Below the pieces are notes generated by a model. That model was not told the DNA's origin. It was given only the letters and a program-made list of their open reading frames with translations, and made no database searches. Shown piece by piece: positions 1 to 5,170 of a stretch of DNA of 9,454 nucleotides. Both the position numbers and the translations under genes were made by a program. The first letter of the stretch is position 1. Every line of letters begins with the position of its first letter. The stretch comes from CAZDIO01 sp964505555 (GTDB lineage Bacteria; Bdellovibrionota_C; UBA2361; SZUA-149; CAZDIO01), in the NCBI GenBank assembly GCA_964505555.1, contig CAZDIO010000092.1, forward strand, positions 1-9,454, given 5' to 3'.

Positions 1-20
1 CCAGTGACGCAGAAAGATTG

Positions 21-90
21 TGTCGTGGGCATTACCCCCCCTGTCGTTGCGAGCCGGGAGGCCCGGCCGCCGGGCACCCCACGACAGGGG
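21..90. repeat. GC-rich palindromic element downstream of atpE
   Basis: Inverted arms CCCCTGTCGT (38-47) and ACGACAGGGG (81-90) pair perfectly over 10 bp. Inside them a second stem, GCCCGG (61-66) with CCGGGC (70-75), has a 3-base loop. TGTCGTGGG (21-29) can pair instead with CCCACGACA (78-86), so two folds compete. The block is far richer in G and C than the rest of the window. It carries GTCGTTGCGAG, which resembles the start of dispersed palindromic repeats known in several bacterial groups. It could be a REP-like repeat, a remnant of one, or a stem-loop at the end of the atp transcript, although no T-run follows on either strand. Copy number in the genome cannot be seen here. Confidence 0.5.
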
Positions 91-111
91 CACACTTTCA
101 TTCATTTCACA

Positions 112-126
112 GTGGATTTTATCCAC
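112..126 (-). other. Small stem-loop 3' of atpE
   Basis: GTGGAT (112-117) and ATCCAC (121-126) form a 6-bp stem with a TTT loop, 44 bases past the atpE stop codon on the minus strand. No T-run follows, so it is not a standard intrinsic terminator, but it could protect the 3' end of the atp mRNA. The plus strand at 119-127 also reads TTATCCACC, one base off a DnaA box, which is probably incidental to the hairpin. Confidence 0.3.
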
Positions 127-169
127 CGCTTCACAATGAAACTGAAGCTGGGGTTCGCTTACTTTCGAT

Positions 170-478
170 CTAGAAGATCCCTACGAGCTTAAGCGCAACA
201 ACAAGTGCGTAGATTACGAGGGACTCAATGAGAACTAAACCAAGAAGCATTGGGGTAAACATCTGACCAGCAGCTCCTGGGTTACGACCAATACTCTCAA
301 GGGCAGCAGCAGCAGTTCTTCCCTGACCGAGCGCGCCACCAAGAGCAGCAACTGCAATCGCAATTCCAGCTGCAAGCGCACTGAAATCACTAATGCCACC
401 TTCAGCACCTTGAGCAAACGCTGGGCTCACAGAAAGTAACATTATAGAAACTACTGCCAAAACTCTTTCGAAACGCAT
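170..478 (-). CDS. atpE: ATP synthase Fo subunit c (AtpE) with signal peptide
   Basis: This is the proteolipid that forms the rotating c-ring of F-type ATP synthase in the inner membrane. The protein has 102 residues, longer than the usual ~80. The extra length is an N-terminal signal-like segment (about 1-23, basic start, hydrophobic core, ending AFAQG). Transmembrane helix 1 spans about 33-57, the polar loop carries the RNP motif (65-67), and helix 2 spans about 74-100. The ion-carrying carboxylate is Glu85 in IESLVIY. Gln52 in GQG aligns with a ligand used by Na+-type rings, and Ser86 is also present, but the following Thr of the Na+ motif is Leu87, so ion choice is open. The helix-1 glycine motif is mixed, with Ala45 and Ala49 in place of two glycines. 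It is the last gene of the atpI-atpB-atpE operon. No atpF follows within the next 169 bases. The ATG start is fixed by a strong ribosome site. Confidence 0.95.
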   Translation of the reverse strand: MRFERVLAVVSIMLLSVSPAFAQGAEGGISDFSALAAGIAIAVAALGGALGQGRTAAAALESIGRNPGAAGQMFTPMLLGLVLIESLVIYALVVALKLVGIF

Positions 479-481
479 ATT

Positions 482-489
482 TCCTCCTC
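482..489 (-). promoter_or_regulatory. Strong Shine-Dalgarno site of atpE
   Basis: The minus strand reads GAGGAGGA just before the atpE ATG (476-478), inside an otherwise A/U-rich leader. It is the best ribosome site in the window. This fits the need for many more c subunits than a subunits from one mRNA. Confidence 0.8.
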
Positions 490-505
490 ATTAAATAAAT
501 ATTTC

Positions 506-528
506 CACACCACTTTTTTAATGGTGTG
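506..528 (-). other. Intercistronic stem-loop at the atpB stop codon
   Basis: CACACCA (506-512) and TGGTGTG (522-528) form a 7-bp perfect stem with a 9-base loop. On the minus-strand mRNA the atpB stop codon lies in the loop. The stem is followed by A/U-rich leader and the atpE ribosome site. It may shape differential stability or translation of atpB and atpE. There is no T-run of the terminator type after it. Confidence 0.45.
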
Positions 529-1231
529 CTTCTTCGTGAGCCTCGTGGGCAACTGCAAAACGAATGTAAATCATCGTTAGTAATGTAAAAACAAACGCCT
601 GCATTAAACACACAAACATCCCAAGGCCGTAGAAGATCACCGGAACTATTAACTTTGTCAAATCGGTAAAGACAGAAAGAACGATATGGTCCCCGGTCAT
701 ATTTCCAAATAACCGCAAACTTAGGGATAAAGGTCGAACAATATGGCTAATTAATTCAATAACCAACATTAATGGGGCAATTACAGCAATTGGACCTAAA
801 AGATGTTTAAAATAAGCAACAACGCCAACTTCTCGAATTCCCCACGCATTATAAAGAATAAAAACCGTTAATGCGATGCCAAGATTTATCGTAAGGCTGT
901 CGGTAGGCATTGAGAACCCGGGAACAAGCCCGAGAAGATTCATTGAAAGAATATAGAAAAACAGGGTGGCAACAAAAGGGAGATATTTGCGGTTTTCAAC
1001 CCCCATAACATTATCGCCAAGTTGAAGAATAAAAAGAGAAAGCAGCTCCAAAAAGTTTCGAACTGTTAGTGAGACATCCGGAATCAATGCGTTTGCGGTA
1101 TTTTGAAGACGTTTCCGCGCAAGATATCCAAGCGCCGCAATCCCACAGGCAACAAGAACGGCAGAAGCTATGTTTTCATAGGCATCTCCCGAAACTAAGC
1201 TAACAAAATTTACACCGTGTCCCTTACTCAC
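518..1231 (-). CDS. atpB: ATP synthase Fo subunit a (AtpB)
   Basis: This membrane stator subunit provides the two half-channels that load and unload ions on the c-ring. It has 237 residues, within the family range, with about five to six hydrophobic helices. The essential arginine is Arg173 in RLFGNM (173-178), equivalent to E. coli aArg210. Gln211 matches aGln252, and GLVPG (101-105) is the conserved loop motif. At the residues flanking the channel, Asp181, His182 and Gly204 stand where E. coli has Gly218, Glu219 and His245. The C-terminus is His/Glu-rich. The start is GTG at 1229-1231, inside the last codons of atpI (8-base overlap), with AGGA about 10 bases upstream, so translation is probably coupled to atpI. 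Confidence 0.95.
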   Translation of the reverse strand: MSKGHGVNFVSLVSGDAYENIASAVLVACGIAALGYLARKRLQNTANALIPDVSLTVRNFLELLSLFILQLGDNVMGVENRKYLPFVATLFFYILSMNLLGLVPGFSMPTDSLTINLGIALTVFILYNAWGIREVGVVAYFKHLLGPIAVIAPLMLVIELISHIVRPLSLSLRLFGNMTGDHIVLSVFTDLTKLIVPVIFYGLGMFVCLMQAFVFTLLTMIYIRFAVAHEAHEEAHH

Positions 1232-1649
1232 GTGCTTTTGTCCTAACTAATAGCGGTAAAACTAATATCCAAGTAAACAACTGCGCCATAAATCCAAGAA
1301 GGAATGAACCTATCATTTTTTTCTCTAAAAGCGAAAGAGAGCCTAGAATGAGGAGGACAAAGGCGATCTTGATAATCATTACCATAGTCACTTTATTTCC
1401 AGCTCGATCCCTTTTCTCTACATTTAGTGTGCGCTTAACCACCCACCGCCAACTCTGAAAGTTTAACGTTCCAACCATCACTCCTAAGACTACCCCCTGG
1501 AAGGAAATTTTCTCTGAAAAGGCGATCGTCTCTGCATTCGTGGTGAATTTGCTAATATAATAAAGAATGGTTGTTGCAATAATCACAAGAAGGCCGCTCC
1601 CCGTATAAGCTCGTTCGAATCGGCGACCGCGGCGATGGTTATTATACAC
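1224..1649 (-). CDS. atpI: AtpI-like ATP synthase assembly protein (subunit I)
   Basis: This is a 141-residue protein with a basic N-terminus and about four hydrophobic segments (about 17-35, 47-65, 88-108, 112-135), the pattern of the poorly conserved AtpI family. The family is known to help assemble the c-ring and is dispensable in several bacteria. The call rests mainly on size, topology and position directly upstream of atpB, because AtpI has no catalytic motif to check. The start is GTG at 1647-1649. An in-frame TAA lies six codons upstream, so no longer start is possible. The ribosome site is weak (GAGAG about 10 bases upstream). It is the first gene of the divergent atp operon. Confidence 0.75.
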   Translation of the reverse strand: MYNNHRRGRRFERAYTGSGLLVIIATTILYYISKFTTNAETIAFSEKISFQGVVLGVMVGTLNFQSWRWVVKRTLNVEKRDRAGNKVTMVMIIKIAFVLLILGSLSLLEKKMIGSFLLGFMAQLFTWILVLPLLVRTKARE

Positions 1650-1831
1650 AACGGTGTTCTCTCTTTAATGCATTAGTTAGTTACTGCTGATCTCTAACAA
1701 TACCTCTTTCTAGATAAGAATTCATTTCAAACTGGAAATCAAATTGTGTGCACATTTTGCCAAGATTTTTACATCAATAGTTTCCCTCTTGTGGTGCGAT
1801 GGAAACGAAACATCAAAAGAAGCACCTCTTT

Positions 1832-1856
1832 GAAAAAAAATTAAAACTTTTTTTTC
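1832..1856. repeat. A/T-rich 9-bp inverted repeat
   Basis: GAAAAAAAA (1832-1840) and TTTTTTTTC (1848-1856) are perfect inverted arms around a 7-base loop TTAAAAC. Such a tract melts easily or bends DNA. It could be an UP-like element for the divergent promoters or an unwinding element. It lacks the GC stem of an intrinsic terminator. Confidence 0.4.
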
Positions 1857-1977
1857 GCGCCAGATCTTTGAAATCTCTTACTCTTCAACTTTAAGTGAAC
1901 TCAACTTAGCAAAACATGTTTGTCTTCTGTTGGAAGTACTAGTAAGTAGCGACCTCGCACTTGAGCTGTTGGTTCTT

Positions 1978-2007
1978 AGTAGTACAGAACGTAGTAGTAT
2001 AGAACGT
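1978..2007 (+). repeat. Tandem 15-base repeat upstream of dnaA
   Basis: AGTAGTACAGAACGT (1978-1992) is followed directly by AGTAGTATAGAACGT (1993-2007), with one mismatch. It lies 76 bases before the dnaA start, in its probable leader or promoter. The TAGTAGTA cores recall the DnaA-trio motif bound by DnaA as single strand, or the pair could be two binding sites for a regulator. No canonical DnaA box adjoins it. Confidence 0.5.
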
Positions 2008-2068
2008 AAAAGGTTAGAAGTTGTTCTGTTTTTTCGTATGTATGTCCTAGAAAGTTGATTCTTTTACC

Positions 2069-2074
2069 AGAGGA
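2069..2074 (+). promoter_or_regulatory. Shine-Dalgarno site of dnaA
   Basis: AGAGGA ends 9 bases before GTG 2084. A nearer ATG at 2076 opens only ATG TTT TAG and sits too close to the site to be used, so this spacing supports GTG 2084 as the dnaA start. Confidence 0.6.
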
Positions 2075-2083
2075 AATGTTTTA

Positions 2084-3616
2084 GTGGGCGTAGCAGCTTT
2101 TGAAACCTTCAGAGAGGAAAGTAGCGACCTCACGAAAGCGTCTCTTCATCTAAACACCCAGTTTCTTCCTGAGCCACAGGAGATACCATCTTCTTGGAGT
2201 GAGAGCTTAGCGGTATTACAAAAAGCATTAGATCCTCAGATTTTTGCTGCCTGGATAAAACCTCTCCGTTTAGAAAAGATAGAGGAGCTCGGCCAGCAAG
2301 GCTCTTCTGAAAGTTGCCTTGCTATTGAACTAATCGCTCCAAATAAATTTTCAGCAGAACATGTTAAGCAGCATTATAGTGAGCTTCTTGCAAACACCTT
2401 AGCAAACATTACCGGCAGTAACGGTGTGGTTCTTCGATTTAAAGTTTCTTCTCGCTCAGCTGCTCCTTATACAGCAGTTTCTCAGGAAACTAATGGTGTT
2501 GCTCCTCTCTCTTCCCCTTTAAAAAATTCTCACGCAAAAAACCTCTCAGGTACTCAAAAAGAAAAAAGCTCTGATAGTCGCTCCAGGCGTAGCAACGGTG
2601 ATGCCGCAAATCTTAATTCTAAATATCGCTTCCAAAATTTTATCGTTGGTGCCTGCAATCAGTTTGCTCATGCCGTAAGTATGCGGGTTACTGAAAATTT
2701 AGGATCAAATTACAATCCTTTGTTTATTTATGGCGGTGTTGGGCTTGGAAAAACCCATCTCGCTAATGCGATCGGGAATGCAAGTAAGCAGCAGGGGAAA
2801 AAGGTGCTCTACATCTCCTCTGAAACCTTCGTCAACGAACTTATCTCCTCTCTCCGCAGCAATAAAATGCAAAGTTTTAAAGAGAAGTTTCGCTCCCTTG
2901 ATCTTCTGATCATCGATGACATTCAGTTCATTATCGGAAAAGAGCGCACCCAGGAGGAATTTTTTCATACCTTTAATGCTCTCTACAATAAGCGGGGGCA
3001 ACTTGTAATTACCTCCGACAAAATCCCTCAAGAGCTTACTGGGTTAGAAGAGCGGCTTAAAACTCGTTTTAGCTCAGGACTTTCGGCAGATTTACAGGCC
3101 CCAGAATTTGAAACGCGTGTGGCGATCCTCTTGAAAAAAGCCGAGACCGAATCATTTCCCCTCTCGATTGACGTTGCACATCTTCTTGCAGAAAAAATAG
3201 ATAGCAATGTTCGTGAGTTAGAAGGCGCGCTGAATAGGTTACACGCATTTTCTGCTCTTCATCGCTCTCCTGTAACACTAGATCTTGCAGAAGAAGCATT
3301 ACGAAGCATTATTCCAGAGAAAAAACGCGAAATTACGATTGAGCTCATCCAAAAGATCGTTGCTGAGAAGTTTAATCTCTCTCTCAAAGATCTCCTTGGA
3401 AAGAGACGTACGCAGCATATCGCAACCCCAAGACATATTGCGATGTATCTCTGTAGAAAGCTTACAACGAGTTCATACCCAGAGATCGGTTCTCTTTTTG
3501 GGGGACGAGATCATTCTACAGTAATTCATGCAAACAAAGTTGTTTGCGAAAAAGTAAATAACGATGATGACTTTAAAAAAACTGTCGACGTTTTAGAAAA
3601 ACGCCTCAAGGGCTAG
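2084..3616 (+). CDS. dnaA: Chromosomal replication initiator DnaA
   Basis: This AAA+ ATPase binds DnaA boxes and melts the origin. It has 510 residues and all four domains: domain I (about 38-120, helicase-loading/oligomerisation), a variable Ser/Lys-rich linker (about 121-178), the AAA+ domain III, and the DNA-binding domain IV. Seen motifs: Walker A GGVGLGKTH (217-225, Lys223), Walker B LLIIDDI (274-280), Box VII arginines Arg324 and Arg328, sensor II Arg377 in NVRELEGAL, and the DnaA signature GGRDHSTVIHA (473-483). Domain I normally begins within a few residues of the start, but here its first Trp is Trp38. No ATG, GTG or TTG codon lies between GTG 2084 and that Trp, so a ~33-residue N-terminal extension appears real. 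It is divergent from atpI, with dnaN 436 bases downstream. Confidence 0.98.
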   Translation: MGVAAFETFREESSDLTKASLHLNTQFLPEPQEIPSSWSESLAVLQKALDPQIFAAWIKPLRLEKIEELGQQGSSESCLAIELIAPNKFSAEHVKQHYSELLANTLANITGSNGVVLRFKVSSRSAAPYTAVSQETNGVAPLSSPLKNSHAKNLSGTQKEKSSDSRSRRSNGDAANLNSKYRFQNFIVGACNQFAHAVSMRVTENLGSNYNPLFIYGGVGLGKTHLANAIGNASKQQGKKVLYISSETFVNELISSLRSNKMQSFKEKFRSLDLLIIDDIQFIIGKERTQEEFFHTFNALYNKRGQLVITSDKIPQELTGLEERLKTRFSSGLSADLQAPEFETRVAILLKKAETESFPLSIDVAHLLAEKIDSNVRELEGALNRLHAFSALHRSPVTLDLAEEALRSIIPEKKREITIELIQKIVAEKFNLSLKDLLGKRRTQHIATPRHIAMYLCRKLTTSSYPEIGSLFGGRDHSTVIHANKVVCEKVNNDDDFKKTVDVLEKRLKG

Positions 3617-3740
3617 TTTTAGTCTGCCGGTTTTTTGTCTGTTGGTACTTTGTTGAAAAGTAAAAAACCTTTCTCTTTTTGTTGTCTTTTTTTATTCTCG
3701 AAACAATAAAATCTCTTGTGTTTTAGGTGGGTTAGTTTTA

Positions 3741-3749
3741 TTTTCCACA
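3741..3749 (+). promoter_or_regulatory. DnaA box TTTTCCACA
   Basis: It matches the relaxed DnaA-box consensus TTWTNCACA at every position. It is the only full match I found in the non-coding parts of the window. Confidence 0.5.
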
Positions 3750-3793
3750 ACATGGTGGTTTTTGTGGTTTCTTCTTTGTCTCTTCTGTTTACC

Positions 3794-3802
3794 TGTTTAT
3801 AA
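3794..3802 (-). promoter_or_regulatory. DnaA-box-like TTATAAACA, minus strand
   Basis: The plus strand reads TGTTTATAA. Its complement differs from TTATNCACA at one position. The identical 9-mer occurs in the opposite orientation at 3905-3913. Confidence 0.25.
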
Positions 3803-3837
3803 GTTGTTAGTTCATTGTTTGGATATGTTCAATACTT

Positions 3838-3869
3838 GGGGATTTTTTGAGCTTTAAAAAGGTATCCCC
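3838..3869 (+). other. Stem-loop in the dnaA-dnaN gap
   Basis: GGGGAT (3838-3843) pairs with ATCCCC (3864-3869), and TTTTT (3844-3848) with AAAAA (3856-3860), leaving a GGT bulge (3861-3863) and a 7-base loop. Only TTTT follows, so it is a weak terminator at best. It lies between the two inverted DnaA-like boxes. Confidence 0.35.
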
Positions 3870-3904
3870 TTTTGTGCCGGATGAACGAATTGTTATGGCC
3901 ATGG

Positions 3905-3913
3905 TTATAAACA
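3905..3913 (+). promoter_or_regulatory. DnaA-box-like TTATAAACA, plus strand
   Basis: One mismatch from TTATNCACA. It is the inverted partner of the site at 3794-3802, 102 bases away. Confidence 0.25.
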
Positions 3914-3933
3914 GAGAAAAAGAAGAAGAAGCT

Positions 3934-3961
3934 TTGTAATTTTAGTGTTTTGAACTATAAG
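3934..3961 (+). promoter_or_regulatory. Candidate sigma-70-type promoter for dnaN
   Basis: TTGTAA (3934-3939, 4 of 6) and TATAAG (3956-3961, 5 of 6) are 16 bases apart. This would start transcription about 85 bases before the dnaN ATG. It allows dnaN-recF expression apart from dnaA. Confidence 0.35.
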
Positions 3962-4040
3962 TTCGCATTATCAGTATCCCCTACTGCTAAGACTACTTAT
4001 TTTCTTATAAGAGAGTAAGAATACTGGAAGTTCAGAATAA

Positions 4041-4046
4041 AGGTGG
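4041..4046 (+). promoter_or_regulatory. Shine-Dalgarno site of dnaN
   Basis: AGGTGG ends 6 bases before ATG 4053, a good distance. The closer ATG at 4048 has only 1 base of spacing and opens ATG CGA TGA, so 4053 is the real start. Confidence 0.65.
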
Positions 4047-4052
4047 TATGCG

Positions 4053-5168
4053 ATGAACATCAACGTAAAAAAAGAAAATCTAACTCGCCTTCTTTATCTC
4101 ACCAATACAATTGTTGAACGGAAAAACACGATGCCTGTGCTTGCAAATGTTAAGCTTACGGCTGAAAAAAATTCTCTTAGCGTTGGAGCAACAGATCTTG
4201 AAGTTAGCTTACTTGGGAGTACTGAAGCTGAAGTTGAATCTCCAGGAAGTATTACCGTTAGTGGTAAGGTGTTATATGAAATAGTACGTGAACTTCCCGA
4301 AGAAAATGTGAAGCTAAAGGTCACAAAAGGTCAGCGTTTTGAAATAGAATCTGGCCAATCTCGTTTTAAAATAAATGGAATATCATCCGATGAATTCCCT
4401 TCTATAATGGGCTTGCAATTAAATAGCCCAGCATCAGTCTCTGCAGAAACTATTTACGAAATGCTAGAGAAAACTGCATACGCCGTTTCTCTTGACGAGA
4501 CGCGGTATAACATCACTGGGGTGTGTGTTGAGACTCATAATGAGCAGAAGAAGCCGATGCTTCGTTTTGCTGCTACTGATGGCCACAGACTCTCCTACAT
4601 CGATCGCGAAGCGGATGGTCTGGCAATGAGTGCTCCGGTAATTTTACCAAGGAAAGGCATTCAAGAGCTAAAAAAACTTCTTGATGGAAATGAGAGCACC
4701 TTACAGGTTTCTGTAAACGAAGGATTCTTTACAGTAAAAGCAGATGGGGTGGTACTCGGAATTCGCTTAGTTGATGGTCAATTTCCTGACTATCGACAGG
4801 TGATTCCAAAGGAGACAAAGTCAGAAGCAACTATTTCTAAGCAGGAATTATTAGCCGCGGTAAGACGTGTTTCATTAGTAACAACTGATAAATCACGAAG
4901 TATTCGCTTTCGAGCACTTGATAGTAGTTTATTAATCTCTTCTTCTAGTCCGGAATATGGGGAAGCTTCGGAGACGATTCCGATTTCAAAAAAAGGAGAG
5001 GACGTTACCGTTGGATTTAGTGGACGCTACATCTTAGATATTTTAAACGCGATGCAACGCAGTGAAACGATCACTATGAAACTCAGTAGTGAATTAGGCC
5101 CAGGAATTTTGTTGGGAGATGGTGATGAGGACTATAGCTGTGTTGTGATGCCGATGCGCTTTGAATAA
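4053..5168 (+). CDS. dnaN: DNA polymerase III beta sliding clamp (DnaN)
   Basis: This homodimeric ring clamps DNA polymerase III and repair enzymes to DNA. It has 371 residues, normal for the family, built as three repeated clamp domains of about 120 residues each. Seen motifs: ATDGHRL (174-180) and GQFPDYRQVIP (242-252) in the middle domain, and the C-terminal VVMPMRFE (364-371), which forms part of the pocket that binds clamp-binding motifs of client proteins. The start is ATG 4053, with the ribosome site just upstream. The stop codon is 2 bases before recF, implying a coupled dnaN-recF unit. Nothing in the sequence is aberrant. Confidence 0.98.
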   Translation: MNINVKKENLTRLLYLTNTIVERKNTMPVLANVKLTAEKNSLSVGATDLEVSLLGSTEAEVESPGSITVSGKVLYEIVRELPEENVKLKVTKGQRFEIESGQSRFKINGISSDEFPSIMGLQLNSPASVSAETIYEMLEKTAYAVSLDETRYNITGVCVETHNEQKKPMLRFAATDGHRLSYIDREADGLAMSAPVILPRKGIQELKKLLDGNESTLQVSVNEGFFTVKADGVVLGIRLVDGQFPDYRQVIPKETKSEATISKQELLAAVRRVSLVTTDKSRSIRFRALDSSLLISSSSPEYGEASETIPISKKGEDVTVGFSGRYILDILNAMQRSETITMKLSSELGPGILLGDGDEDYSCVVMPMRFE

Positions 5169-5170
5169 GC

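Larger units (their letters stand above)
1650..2083. other. Divergent atpI-dnaA control region, 434 bases, no gene
   Basis: No credible ORF lies here. Promoters for atpI (minus) and dnaA (plus) must lie in or near this gap, but I found no pair of boxes close to consensus. The best minus-strand match, TTGATT (1737-1742) with TTATCT (1712-1717), has a 19-base spacer and is poor. On the plus strand, TTGAAA (1868-1873) is followed by only TTAAGT at the right distance. TGTGCACA (1747-1754) is a perfect 8-base palindrome. No canonical DnaA box is present. The A/T dyad at 1832-1856 and the tandem repeat at 1978-2007 are listed separately. Confidence 0.6.
3617..4052. other. dnaA-dnaN intergenic region, possible oriC
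   Basis: This 436-base gap has no credible gene. Its first ~240 bases are strikingly T- and G-rich on the plus strand, and it ends with a homopurine stretch (3913-3930). It holds one good DnaA box (3741-3749), two near-boxes in inverted orientation (3794-3802 and 3905-3913), an inverted CCACAA/TTGTGG pair (3745-3750, 3762-3767), and the palindrome ATGGCCAT (3895-3902). dnaA-dnaN spacers host oriC in many bacteria, but the box count is low for a typical origin, so the assignment is tentative. A candidate dnaN promoter lies at 3934-3961. Confidence 0.4.

Noticed and set aside
4..192. 62-codon plus-strand ORF over the left-end palindrome
   Set aside because: It runs through a GC-rich hairpin element and into the antisense 3' end of atpE, has no ribosome site and no recognisable protein features.
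501..509. DnaA-box-like ATTTCCACA in the atpB-atpE spacer
   Set aside because: One mismatch, isolated, and part of it belongs to the intercistronic stem.
2076..2078. ATG 2076 as the dnaA start
   Set aside because: It is out of frame, stops after two codons, and is too close to the ribosome site.
1944..2131. 13-base exact direct repeat AAGTAGCGACCTC at 1944-1956 and 2119-2131
   Set aside because: One pair of this length is about what chance gives in a window this size, and the second copy is inside dnaA coding sequence.
2705..3299. Antisense ORFs inside dnaA (and similar ones inside recF-gyrB)
   Set aside because: They lie opposite well-conserved coding domains and show no family motifs, so they are shadow frames.
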